NCBI RefSeq assembly: GCF_002577195.1
Contig: NZ_NULG01000015.1
Span: 37,204 to 101,203 of the forward strand
Direction: 5' to 3'
Length of the DNA stretch: 64,000 nt
Origin: Bacillus sp. AFS041924
GTDB taxonomy: Bacteria; Bacillota; Bacilli; Bacillales; Bacillaceae_G
Below, one piece after another: positions 29,866 to 38,232 of the stretch. The notes under the pieces were generated by a model, which was given only the letters and a program-made list of their open reading frames with translations, ran no database searches and had not been told where the DNA came from. Numbering within the stretch: the stretch's first letter is position 1; each line of letters begins with the position of its first letter. Both the position numbers and the translations under genes were made by a program.

Positions 29866-30493
29866 TTTTTCATAAACATTGTAAAGCTTAAGTTAGGGCT
29901 AGGGTATCCCTGCGCTGTTTTTCATTTGTTGGTAACTTTAACAATGGTTTTAATAGAAAATTAGCCGATTTAACCCGTTTTTTTACCTTATTAAATAATA
30001 TTAATGTAATTCTGCAGTTCTTCTTTTTGAGAGTCCTTATTTTTAAGTCTTAGTACCTTAACGAGTATGGGTACTTCTTGATGTTATTTGCGATTTTTAG
30101 GGTTTTAATTGCTATTTAGCTAATATTATTTGCGATTCACAGATTTTAATTGCTGTTTGGCTATTTTTAATTGCGATTTTCTAATTTTATTTGCGGTTTG
30201 CGGCTTATTTGCAACTGTTTCTCTAATACTTGCACATATAAACGCCTTTATTGCGATTCTCTCATACTTATTTGCCATTCAACTCATCCCAAACTAGACT
30301 CACAGACTCAATTTTCCACTACGCTGCCTTTAAATTCACTTCACAGATTTTAATTTTCAACCAAGTAGACTTTAGACATACACACTTCGAAATTCGTAAA
30401 TATTCGTAAAGAAAATTTTTATTTAAAGTTCATACTTAATTCATAATTTATCGATATATTCAACTTGTAATAAGTTGTAAAGGAGGAAATAAA
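29866..30493. other. 628-bp gene-free region between helD and the ABC exporter
   Basis: No supported gene. The centre holds the 21-nt periodic TTGC tract (30088-30279). Its right end carries the AAGGAGG ribosome site for the exporter. A short open frame near 30171-30353 lies inside the repeat tract and is an artefact of it. Confidence 0.5.
30088..30279. repeat. Ten TTGCGATT-like units at ~21-nt spacing
   Basis: Cores start at 30088, 30109, 30130, 30150, 30171, 30191, 30209, 30230, 30251 and 30272; the steps are 21, 21, 20, 21, 20, 18, 21, 21 and 21. The core is TTGCGATT or a one- to three-base variant, separated by AT-rich linkers often containing TTTTA or CTAAT. It is a degenerate tandem array on one strand. 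Function unknown. Confidence 0.65.
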
Positions 30494-31525
30494 TTGGAAA
30501 TTTTAAATAAAAAAATCATTACCCCTAATAATGGAGATTTGGCTGTAGAAGCACGTGGTTTAGTTAAAACATTTGGCGATAACCGTGCTGTCGATGGGGT
30601 AGATTTAGACGTTCGTGCAGGAAGTATTTACGGTGTACTTGGACCTAACGGTGCTGGGAAAACAACAACAATTAGAATGCTAGCTACATTACTTAGACAA
30701 GATGCAGGTACTGCGCGTATATTCGGACATGATGTATTAAAAGAGGCTAATATTGTACGTCAGTTAATTGGAGTCACTGGTCAGTATGCCTCTGTAGACG
30801 AATCGCTAAGTGCGACAGAGAATCTTATTATTTTCTCGAGATTATTAGGTCTAGGTAGAGTTGAAGCGCGAAAGAAATCAGCTGATTTATTAGAGGAATT
30901 TGGATTAACGGAAGCTGCAAAACGCCCTTTGAAAAATTTCTCAGGTGGGATGCGCCGTAGATTAGATTTGGCTGCAAGTTTAATTGCTCAGCCACCTCTT
31001 ATTTTCTTAGATGAGCCGACGACAGGATTGGATCCTCGTACAAGAAATCAAATGTGGGATACGATTCGCCGTTTAGTAAATAGTGGATCAACAGTGTTAT
31101 TAACAACACAATATCTTCAGGAGGCAGATGAATTAGCTGATCGAATTGCAGTAATAGACCGAGGTCACGTAGTTGCTGAAGGTACTGTAGATGAATTAAA
31201 AGCTTCAGTAGGTAGTTCATCATTGCAATTAAAAATCCAAGATGTTAGGGATGTTCAAAAGGCTCGTCAGACAGTTGAACATGTTCTAAAAGTAAAATCT
31301 AATATTGCGCCAGAAGAAGGTAAAATTACTGCTCCTATGGCGGATGCTGATCGAGTAACTGATCTACTAATCGCATTACGTGATGCGGGTATTCATTTAG
31401 CTGAAATGAGCGTACAAAAACCGACACTTGATGAAGTATTCCTTACTATTACCGGTAATAGCGTAGACGATGATGGTTCAAAGGAGATTGATAATTCAAA
31501 AGAAATGGAGGGAGTAAGGGCATGA
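30494..31525 (+). CDS. ABC exporter ATPase, DrrA (daunorubicin-resistance) type
   Basis: 343 residues; TTG start after AAGGAGGAAATAAA. Walker A GPNGAGKTTT near residue 54, the ABC signature in degenerate form FSGGMRRRLDLA, Walker B LIFLDEPTTGLDPRTR, and the C-terminal DrrA extension ending VFLTITG. The last bases overlap the permease start (ATGA). The pair should form an ABC-2 exporter for a drug, antibiotic or lipid; no substrate is indicated. Confidence 0.93.
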   Translation: MEILNKKIITPNNGDLAVEARGLVKTFGDNRAVDGVDLDVRAGSIYGVLGPNGAGKTTTIRMLATLLRQDAGTARIFGHDVLKEANIVRQLIGVTGQYASVDESLSATENLIIFSRLLGLGRVEARKKSADLLEEFGLTEAAKRPLKNFSGGMRRRLDLAASLIAQPPLIFLDEPTTGLDPRTRNQMWDTIRRLVNSGSTVLLTTQYLQEADELADRIAVIDRGHVVAEGTVDELKASVGSSSLQLKIQDVRDVQKARQTVEHVLKVKSNIAPEEGKITAPMADADRVTDLLIALRDAGIHLAEMSVQKPTLDEVFLTITGNSVDDDGSKEIDNSKEMEGVRA

Positions 31526-32334
31526 GTACTTCAATAAAGGCAGCTGCTTATCGTGAGTTGAAAAATAAAACTAGTTTTAGTCAATCAGTCAGAAACTCAT
31601 TTACAATGGCCTATCGTGGTCTACTGAAAATTAAACGTACACCTGAGCAACTATTTGATGTTACACTACAACCGATTATTTTTACGTTAATGTTCACTTA
31701 TATCTTTGGTGGAGCAATCTCTGGGGATGTAAAGAGTTATTTGCCAGTAATCATACCAGGTATTTTAGTGCAGACAGTAATTACTACTTCGATCGTTACA
31801 GGTGTTCAATTGCGGGAGGATATGGATAAAGGGGTCTTCGATCGATTCAAGTCTCTACCGATTGCTCGTATTGCTCCATTGGCCGGAGCATTATTAGCAG
31901 ATACTATTCGATATACGATTGCTACGGTACTTACTTTTTCTATGGGATATATTATGGGATATCGCCCTGACGGTGGTTTAGGTTATGTAGTGTTAGCTGG
32001 ACTACTTGTTATCGTATGTTCTTGGGCTATTAGTTGGATTTTTGCCTTTTTTGGAGTCATTGCTCGTACTGCTTCAAGTGTACAAGGGATTTCAATGCTT
32101 GCACTATTTCCATTAACATTCCTTTCAAATGCCTTTGTACCGGTAGATACGATGCCAAACTGGCTTCAATGGTTTGTAAAAATAAACCCAATCTCACATT
32201 TGATAACTGCGGTAAGAAATCTAACAAACTTAGGAACTGCAGGATCAGATTTAATAATCTCACTTATTGGAGCTGCTGTAATCGTAGCAGTATTTGCTCC
32301 GCTAACTGTTAAAGCATATATGCGAAGAACATAA
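31522..32334 (+). CDS. ABC-2 type exporter permease, DrrB type
   Basis: A 270-residue membrane protein. A short soluble start, then six hydrophobic segments (~55-75, ~85-108, ~130-155, ~160-185, ~190-212, ~240-262). The ABC-2 features LREDMDKGVFDRFKSLPIAR and LTFLSNAFVPVDTMPNWLQW are clear. It overlaps the ATPase gene by four bases and forms the channel for it. Confidence 0.92.
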   Translation: MSTSIKAAAYRELKNKTSFSQSVRNSFTMAYRGLLKIKRTPEQLFDVTLQPIIFTLMFTYIFGGAISGDVKSYLPVIIPGILVQTVITTSIVTGVQLREDMDKGVFDRFKSLPIARIAPLAGALLADTIRYTIATVLTFSMGYIMGYRPDGGLGYVVLAGLLVIVCSWAISWIFAFFGVIARTASSVQGISMLALFPLTFLSNAFVPVDTMPNWLQWFVKINPISHLITAVRNLTNLGTAGSDLIISLIGAAVIVAVFAPLTVKAYMRRT

Positions 32335-32336
32335 AT

Positions 32337-32380
32337 AGAAGGTGCTCCATTAGCTTTTTAAAGTGGGGCACTTCTTTTTT
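32337..32380 (+). terminator. Intrinsic terminator of the DrrAB-type operon
   Basis: AGAAGGTGCTCCA pairs imperfectly with GGGGCACTTCT, followed by TTTTTT. Confidence 0.8.
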
Positions 32381-32392
32381 AGTACTTTCTAC

Positions 32393-32421
32393 TTGAAAAT
32401 ATTGAGTAGCCTGTGTAACAT
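32393..32421 (+). promoter_or_regulatory. pbuX: Probable sigma-A promoter of pbuX
   Basis: TTGAAA at 32393-32398, 17 bases, then TAACAT at 32416-32421. The transcript would begin just before the guanine aptamer. Confidence 0.5.
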
Positions 32422-32441
32422 AATTTAGGTACAAATATATA

Positions 32442-32516
32442 TGACTCATATAATCATGGGGATATGGCCCATAAGTTTCTACCGGACGACCATTATAATC
32501 GACCGACTATGAGTGA
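32442..32516 (+). ncRNA. Guanine-class purine riboswitch aptamer
   Basis: P1 arms ACTCATA (32444-32450) and TATGAGT (32508-32514), the J1/2 TAATC, the P2 hairpin with GATATGGC, the J2/3 AGTTTCTACC, and the P3 hairpin to CGACTATGAG. The specificity base before UAUG is C (32507), as in guanine/hypoxanthine binders; adenine binders have U there. It is the first of two aptamers before pbuX and normally turns the downstream gene off when guanine is high. Confidence 0.93.
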
Positions 32517-32518
32517 AG

Positions 32519-32611
32519 GCACATCTAGGGTTCCGCATATTATAGTATATATGGCTGGTCCGAGCGATGTGGGCACAACCCGTGCTACACCATTAGGGAT
32601 AAAAACCCAGA
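32519..32611 (+). ncRNA. ykkC-family aptamer, PRPP subtype by context
   Basis: It contains the class landmarks CTAGGGTTCCG, then GGCTGGTCCGAG, a short stem, CTACAC and GGGATAAAAACCC. ykkC-family RNAs bind guanidine, ppGpp or PRPP depending on subtype. Placement between a guanine aptamer and a terminator before a purine permease matches the reported tandem guanine-PRPP arrangement that controls purine genes. PRPP is therefore favoured, but the subtype call rests on context. Confidence 0.82.
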
Positions 32612-32664
32612 AGGACAGGTTTCACTTGAGAGAAACATACTCAAGCGGAACCTGTCCTTTTTGT
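32612..32664 (+). terminator. pbuX: Expression-platform terminator of the tandem riboswitch
   Basis: AGGACAGGTTTC pairs with GGAACCTGTCCT, with an inner ACTTGAG/CTCAAG stem, followed by TTTTTG. It lies directly after the second aptamer, whose closing GGGATAAAAACCC element abuts it, and 65 bases before the pbuX start. Confidence 0.88.
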
Positions 32665-32728
32665 TTTATAAAAGGGTAAGCATTGTACGCGAATAAAAAT
32701 AGATAGGCTATAGAGGGAGAGAATCAGA

Positions 32729-34024
32729 TTGTTAAGTAAACAAAAAGCATTTACATTAGGTTTCCAGCACGTAATGGCCATGTATGCGGGGGCAGTTGTA
32801 GTTCCTCTAATTATAGGTGGAGCCTTGAAACTGACTCCAACTCAGATCGCTTATCTGATTGCAGCGGATTTATTTACTTGTGGAATAGCAACAATCCTAC
32901 AAAGCATGGGAACAAAATACTTTGGTAGTAGATTACCAGTTGTTTTAGGTTGTACCTTTACAGCAGTAGGACCAATTATTGCAATAACGTCCTCATCAAA
33001 TTTACCGACAGCTTATGGAGCAATTATTATATCTGGTTTTTTCGTTATTTTAGCTGCACCTTTCTATGGAAAACTTTTAAAATTTTTCCCTACAATCGTA
33101 ACAGGATCAGTCGTAACGATTATCGGACTTTCATTAATACCAGTAGCTATGAATAATGCGGCAGGTGGGCAAGGGAGTACAGACTTTGGTCAAATACACA
33201 ATTTATTGCTAGCACTTCTTACACTTGTAGTCATTTTAGTGATTAACCGATTTGCGAAAGGATTTTTACGTACGATTTCCGTACTTGTTGGTTTAGTAGT
33301 AGGAACAATAGCAGGTTATGCTATGGGAATGGTTCATTTCTCAAGTGTATCTGAAGCATCATGGTTTAGCATTGCTCAACCATTTTATTTCGGAGCTCCG
33401 AAAATTAACATGACCGCTATTATCACAATGATTATCGTATGTATAGTTAGTATGGTTGAATCGACTGGAGTATATTTTGCAGTCGGAAAAGCAACTAACC
33501 AAAAGGTTAATCAAGATCAGATTGTAAACGGCTTACGTTCAGAAGGTCTTGCAATTATGCTAGGTGGTATTTTTAATGCATTTCCATACACTGCATTTTC
33601 ACAAAACGTCGGTTTAATCTCACTTACAAAAGTTAAATCTCGCGAAGTTATTTACGCTGCGGGAGGAATAATGATTGTCCTTGGATTGTTACCTAAATTA
33701 GCAGCGTTAACGACTGTTATTCCAAATGCAGTTCTTGGTGGAGCTATGATTGTAATGTTTGGATCTGTTGCGGCAGCCGGTATTTCAATACTTTCAGAAG
33801 TTGATTTAGGTAAGGGGGAAAACCTTCTAATTGCAGCTTGCAGTATTGCTGTAGGTTTAGGATCAGCAACACTTCCTCAAATGTTTGACCAGTTACCTGA
33901 CTTTTTAAAAATGCTAATGCAAAATGGTATCGTAACAGGTTCGTTAACTGCGATTATTTTAAATTTATTTTTAACGAAGCGAAATGTAGCAAACGAAATT
34001 CACGCTGTTAAAAAAATCTCATAA
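32729..34024 (+). CDS. pbuX: Xanthine permease (NCS2 family)
   Basis: A 431-residue nucleobase transporter with about 14 hydrophobic segments. TTG start after GAGGGAGAGAATC. Family motifs: FQHVMAMYAGAVVVPLI at the N-terminus, the substrate-binding region with VSMVESTGVYFAVG, and the NCS2 signature FNAFPYTAFSQNVGLISLTKVKS, whose AFSQNVG form fits xanthine/uric acid carriers rather than uracil carriers. It imports xanthine for salvage. Expression is set by the tandem riboswitch: low guanine and, if the second aptamer binds PRPP, high PRPP. There is no xpt gene beside it, unlike Bacillus subtilis. Confidence 0.93.
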   Translation: MLSKQKAFTLGFQHVMAMYAGAVVVPLIIGGALKLTPTQIAYLIAADLFTCGIATILQSMGTKYFGSRLPVVLGCTFTAVGPIIAITSSSNLPTAYGAIIISGFFVILAAPFYGKLLKFFPTIVTGSVVTIIGLSLIPVAMNNAAGGQGSTDFGQIHNLLLALLTLVVILVINRFAKGFLRTISVLVGLVVGTIAGYAMGMVHFSSVSEASWFSIAQPFYFGAPKINMTAIITMIIVCIVSMVESTGVYFAVGKATNQKVNQDQIVNGLRSEGLAIMLGGIFNAFPYTAFSQNVGLISLTKVKSREVIYAAGGIMIVLGLLPKLAALTTVIPNAVLGGAMIVMFGSVAAAGISILSEVDLGKGENLLIAACSIAVGLGSATLPQMFDQLPDFLKMLMQNGIVTGSLTAIILNLFLTKRNVANEIHAVKKIS

Positions 34025-34028
34025 TTTT

Positions 34029-34066
34029 TGCCTAAAAATCAAATTTTTGGACTTTGTCTACACACT
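34029..34066. repeat. Dispersed ~40-bp element, copy C
   Basis: CCTAAAAATCAAATTTTTGG then ACTTTGTCTACACACT. It matches copies A and B and again lies between a stop codon and a hairpin terminator. Confidence 0.6.
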
Positions 34067-34097
34067 AGACCCCAACGGAAAATGTAGGGGTCTTTTG
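34067..34097 (+). terminator. pbuX: Intrinsic terminator of pbuX
   Basis: AGACCCC pairs with GGGGTCT, followed by TTT. Confidence 0.75.
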
Positions 34098-34161
34098 ACA
34101 TGCTAACTTAATTTGGTTTTTACAAATTATTATACTTATTACTAATAAACTTGGACTTTAA

Positions 34162-35426
34162 CTAATGATAAATCATATACGAACTAACAACTAGCCTAGC
34201 TGTGCTTCCATAAATACTAATAAATTTGCTCTGTATTGCAGGAATTTGGAAACTAAATTGTATACGCTTCGTATATCGATCCCAACAGCCAAGCAATATG
34301 ACCGTAAGAAAACCGATTTGTGGAGAGAAAACTGGCTCATCAAATACCCCTGTAAACAAAATAATTGGTAAGCCGAGTAAAAAACTGTTAAAAAAGCACT
34401 TTTGATTACGCAAAAAGAATAAATGAATACACTTTACAAAATTTATACTAACAAGTGTTATAAAAGCTAATCCGCCTAATGTTCCGTACTCTGCAAATAT
34501 ACCGAGCAATAAATTATGTGCATGGGCGATAAAGTGATTATATTGTATGGCATATTCTTGACCAAAGCCGATTGGAGCCACGCCAAAGTATGGGTGACTT
34601 TTCCATATAATATAGGCATTTTTCCAAATGTCCAATCTTTTTTGACCTTCCTGAATCATTGAGTCGGCCCTTGGCATTATATAGAGCAACCATTTTGAAA
34701 AGAACAATCCAGTAATTGTAAACACAAAGAAAAAAATTCGATTAAGTTTATAGATAAATAGTAAATAGATCTAAATCATAATTGCAAAGCCAGCTCTTGA
34801 TTCGGTTAGAATGACTCCATAGCTTAGGAGGAACAAAATTGGAAATTGCCACGCTAAACGCATATAAGTTTTCCTTTCCATAGTAGAAAGGAGGCTAGCG
34901 AAGAGAAATGAAACAGCGATTAATAAAATAAAAACTGTAAAATTCGGATTGTACGCACAGCCAATTAGACGGTTAAAATTTTTAGGTTCAACTTCACCAA
35001 AGAGCACTGTCCCCAGTAAATAACCTACAATTTTAGGAAAGTTAACCCAAGTAGAGATCCACCCAAATACACAACTATAAATGCCTCCAAAAATAATAAT
35101 CAAACGAAAATGTTGAAATAATTGACCTTTCTCTGTTACTAAAATCCTATAATACATGCCCCAGTAACCAAGAATCATGATACTGACTAATAAAAATAAT
35201 ACATTTCTAAATAAAAGTGCAGAACCAATTGAAGAGATAAGAAGACATAGAAAAAAGTACGAACTAAACGAATAAATGAATCGTTTTTTTATAAACCAGT
35301 GACGATAGAGTGTGTGTAGCCCAATTATTAATAGTAAAAAAAACCTAATGGAGGTAAGAGAAAACAGAGAAGTATGCTTTTTTCTACATACGAGAAATTT
35401 TTATAAAACTGTAAAAACTTTTTCAT
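34162..35426 (-). pseudogene. O-antigen-ligase/Wzy-like polymerase pseudogene
   Basis: A broken polytopic membrane protein of ~420 residues. The start ATG lies at 35426-35424 (MKKFLQFYKNF). The reading runs to a run of eight T on the coding strand (35336-35343), where it meets a stop in frame; continuing in the next frame restores an unbroken membrane sequence. A second lesion is an in-frame TAG at 34773-34771 after SRAGFAIMI. Both sides of it stay in frame to the stop at 34162. The block TESRAG and the later AHAHNLLLGIFAEYG with its conserved His are typical of the O-antigen ligase/Wzy_C family (surface glycan assembly). No glycan genes are nearby. One lesion in a homopolymer could be phase variation or a read error, but the TAG argues for decay. 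Confidence 0.8.
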
Positions 35427-35756
35427 TGTATACCCTTAGTTAAGTGACATAAATATCCTTAATCATATGGAGGGTGCTTTTTTCATCTTTAGAATGAAAT
35501 GTATTTTGAAATAAGTTGTGATCAAAATAACATGATTTTTTTAAATACATAGGTTTAAAATACCACATTCGTTTAATAATTATGTTTTGAAATTGTAAAT
35601 TGAATCTAAACTTTTACGCCTATCAAATAAATATGTAGATAATAGATTTGTGCATATTACTTATAAAAAATAAAAAATGATGAGCACTGAATGTGACAGA
35701 TCTGTTAACGGATTGTGAAAATAAATATGAAATTTCTTCCTTATAAACTTTCAGTG
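35427..35756. other. AT-rich gene-free stretch left of the murQ promoter
   Basis: No gene is seen. Near its right end TGAAATTTC at 35728 is a possible extra half-site related to the murQ operators. Otherwise nothing is recognised. Confidence 0.4.
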
Positions 35757-35806
35757 TTGAAATTTTATTTCAAAAATAGTTATAATATGTATGAAATAAA
35801 ATTTAC
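35757..35806 (+). promoter_or_regulatory. murQ: murQ promoter with two TGAAAT-N3-ATTTCA operators
   Basis: -35 TTGAAA (35757-35762) and -10 TATAAT (35781-35786), 18 bases apart. One perfect palindrome, TGAAAT-TTT-ATTTCA (35758-35772), covers the -35; a second, TGAAAT-AAA-ATTTAC (35792-35806), lies at the start site. The sites are 34 bp apart, nearly on the same helix face. They suit an RpiR-type repressor such as MurR (inference). Confidence 0.7.
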
Positions 35807-35835
35807 TTTATGAAATTACTTGAGGTGAAAGATAC

Positions 35836-36726
35836 ATGCTTGAGAATTTAACAACTGAAACAAGAAATGAAAAAACAATGAATTTAGATGAAATGTCTAT
35901 AACGGAATTTTTAACAGTAATGAATGAAGAGGATGCAAAAGTTGCAGCTGCTGTTCGAAATGAAATTCCTAATATATCTAAAGCTGTTGAAAAGATTGTA
36001 ACTGCTTTCAAAAGTGGGGGCCGCCTGATTTATATAGGTGCAGGAACAAGTGGACGTATAGGGTTGTTAGACGCAGTTGAATGTCCTCCTACATTTGGAA
36101 CAAGCCCAGAAGAGGTAGTAGGGTTAATTGCAGGTGGAGAAAAAGCTTTTATAAAAGCTGTTGAAGGCGCAGAGGATAGTGAAGAACTTGCAGTTGAGGA
36201 TTTAAAGGAGATTAAGTTGAGCAATAATGATATTGTAGTCGGAATTGCAGCAAGTGGACGTACACCTTATGTTATTGGTGGATTGAAATACGCTAAAGAA
36301 ATTGGTGCCTCTACTGTAGCGGTTAGTTGTAACAAAGGTTCAAAGATTGGACAAGAGGCAGAAATAGCGATCGAAGTAGTTAATGGACCTGAAGTATTAA
36401 CTGGGTCAACTAGATTAAAAGCTGGTACTTCTCAAAAGTTAATTTGCAATATGTTATCAACGGCATCCATGGTTGGTATTGGAAAAGTATATGGTAACTT
36501 AATGGTTGATGTTCAATCGACAAATGAGAAATTAGTTGAGCGTTCAAAACGTATTGTAATGGAAGCAACTTCTTGTACGTATGAAGTAGCAGAAGAGTTT
36601 TTAACGAAGTCAAACCAAAGTCCAAAAGTAGCAATCGTAATGATTCTTACAGGATTTAGTTACGAGCAAGCAATTGAGCAATTGAAAAAATCAGAAGGAT
36701 TTATTCGAAAAGCGATTCTAAAATAA
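35836..36726 (+). CDS. murQ: N-acetylmuramic acid 6-phosphate etherase
   Basis: A 296-residue SIS-domain lyase that splits the lactyl ether of MurNAc-6-phosphate to GlcNAc-6-phosphate and D-lactate. The family blocks are all present: NLTTETRNEKTMNLDEMS, IGAGTSGRIGLLDAVECPPTF with the catalytic Glu, GIAASGRTPYV, GPEVLTGSTRLKAGT and YGNLMVDVQSTNEKL. ATG follows TTGAGGTG. The next gene, murP, starts 19 bases later. The product feeds into NagA, whose gene lies at 25967 in the amino-sugar locus. Confidence 0.96.
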   Translation: MLENLTTETRNEKTMNLDEMSITEFLTVMNEEDAKVAAAVRNEIPNISKAVEKIVTAFKSGGRLIYIGAGTSGRIGLLDAVECPPTFGTSPEEVVGLIAGGEKAFIKAVEGAEDSEELAVEDLKEIKLSNNDIVVGIAASGRTPYVIGGLKYAKEIGASTVAVSCNKGSKIGQEAEIAIEVVNGPEVLTGSTRLKAGTSQKLICNMLSTASMVGIGKVYGNLMVDVQSTNEKLVERSKRIVMEATSCTYEVAEEFLTKSNQSPKVAIVMILTGFSYEQAIEQLKKSEGFIRKAILK

Positions 36727-36745
36727 ATTTTTGGGGGAGTAGAAG

Positions 36746-38155
36746 ATGGATAAATATCAAAAAATGGCGTCTGAAATAGCTGATGCTATTGGCGGTAGTG
36801 GTAATGTAGTTTCGTATACGAACTGTATGACAAGACTTCGTGTCAATGTTGCTGACCGCAGTTTAATTAATGAAGAGCAAGTTAAAAAAATTAACGGAGT
36901 TCTTGGAACTGTTGACGATGAGACTTACCAAATCATTTTAGGGCCAGGTACAGTAACAAAAGTTGCTGAACAATTTGGTCTTCTAGGTGACAGTTCAAAT
37001 GGAAAACAAGGAACTTCAGCGGCTTTAAAAGATAAGGGCGCAGATATGAAAGCTGAGTTAAAAAAGAAAAATAACACACCATTTAAAAATTTCTTACGTA
37101 AAGTCGGTAATATCTTTATTCCATTAATTCCGGCCTTCGTTGGAGCAGGTTTAATCGCAGGTATTGCTTCGATTTTATTAAATAATATAACGGCTCAAAA
37201 TTTAGATGCAGCGACTTGGTCACAGTACGTTACAGTTTTAAACGTTATCAAAAATGCAATCTTCTCATATTTAGTAATTTACGTAGGGATCAACGCAGCG
37301 AAGGAATTCGGGGCAACACCATCCCTTGGGGGAGTAATTGGTGGTGTAACACTTTTAACAGGTATGCTCCCTGATCAACCAATTAAAAATATCTTTAATG
37401 GTGACCCGTTAGCTCCTGGTCAAGGTGGCGTTATTGGTGTTCTACTTGCAGTATATTTACTATCACTTTTAGAAAAACAATTACGTAAGATTGTTCCAGA
37501 TTCTTTAGATATCATTATTACACCTATGATTGCTTTACTAGTAGTTGGTTTACTGACAATTTTCTTCATTATGCCATTCGCAGGATTTATTTCTGATAAC
37601 TTAATTGGCTCGATTAACTGGATCATTGCAAAAGGCGGTATTTTTGCAGGATTTGTACTAGGTATGGGATTCTTACCATTAGTTATGTTAGGCTTACACC
37701 AAGTTTTAACACCGATTCATATCGAGTTAATTAACTCTACTGGTGCAACGCAATTATTACCAATTCTAGCAATGGCTGGTGCAGGACAAGTTGGAGCAGC
37801 TTTAGCACTTTGGTTACGTTGCAAAAAGAATAAACCTTTATCAAATATGATTAAAGGTGCTCTACCAGTAGGTATATTAGGTATTGGTGAACCATTAATT
37901 TATGGTGTTACTTTACCTCTTGGTCGACCATTTATCACTGCATGTATCGGTGGTGGTATTGGTGGTGCAGTAATTGGAATGCTTGGACACGTTGGTGCAA
38001 TCGCAATTGGCCCGTCAGGAGTTGCTCTAGTTCCACTTATTGCAAACGGAATGTGGTTAAAATATGTGATTGGATTACTTGCTGGTTATGCTGGCGGTTT
38101 CGTCCTAACATATTTCTTCGGCACTCCAAAAGATGCAATGGCAGAACAAGAATAA
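36746..38155 (+). CDS. murP: PTS N-acetylmuramic acid transporter, EIIBC
   Basis: 469 residues. EIIB domain 1-80 with the phospho-cysteine C27 in [11 protein letters not shown], a linker to ~115, then the EIIC domain with ten or so membrane segments and the [10 protein letters not shown] motif. It imports and phosphorylates MurNAc, giving the MurQ substrate; it lacks an EIIA domain, as known for MurP, which borrows the glucose EIIA. ATG after GGGGGAG. It ends at a two-way terminator. Confidence 0.94.
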   Translation: MDKYQKMASEIADAIGGSGNVVSYTNCMTRLRVNVADRSLINEEQVKKINGVLGTVDDETYQIILGPGTVTKVAEQFGLLGDSSNGKQGTSAALKDKGADMKAELKKKNNTPFKNFLRKVGNIFIPLIPAFVGAGLIAGIASILLNNITAQNLDAATWSQYVTVLNVIKNAIFSYLVIYVGINAAKEFGATPSLGGVIGGVTLLTGMLPDQPIKNIFNGDPLAPGQGGVIGVLLAVYLLSLLEKQLRKIVPDSLDIIITPMIALLVVGLLTIFFIMPFAGFISDNLIGSINWIIAKGGIFAGFVLGMGFLPLVMLGLHQVLTPIHIELINSTGATQLLPILAMAGAGQVGAALALWLRCKKNKPLSNMIKGALPVGILGIGEPLIYGVTLPLGRPFITACIGGGIGGAVIGMLGHVGAIAIGPSGVALVPLIANGMWLKYVIGLLAGYAGGFVLTYFFGTPKDAMAEQE

Positions 38156-38166
38156 ATAATTTAAAC

Positions 38167-38221
38167 AAAACCCGAATAATTAGACTCAGGAGTTTCACTA
38201 AGTCTATTAATCGGGTTTTTT
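38167..38221. terminator. Bidirectional terminator between murP and the oxidoreductase gene
   Basis: AAACCCGA pairs with TCGGGTTT, and an inner AGACT/AGTCT stem extends it; A-rich on the left and TTTTTT on the right. The convergent genes share it. Confidence 0.85.
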
Positions 38222-38232
38222 CTTCTATTCTT

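Noticed and set aside
30088..30279. CRISPR array
   Set aside because: The units are only ~8-bp cores at 21-nt steps with AT-rich, non-unique linkers; no cas genes are present.
30171..30353. Open frame of 60 codons between helD and the ABC exporter
   Set aside because: It runs through the 21-nt repeat tract and has no ribosome site or recognisable protein.
32464..32679. Open frame of 71 codons upstream of pbuX
   Set aside because: It lies entirely within the tandem riboswitch and its terminator; conserved RNA motifs explain the sequence.
35836..36726. murQ as a general SIS-domain sugar isomerase
   Set aside because: The etherase-specific blocks and the adjoining murP make the MurNAc-6-P etherase call secure.
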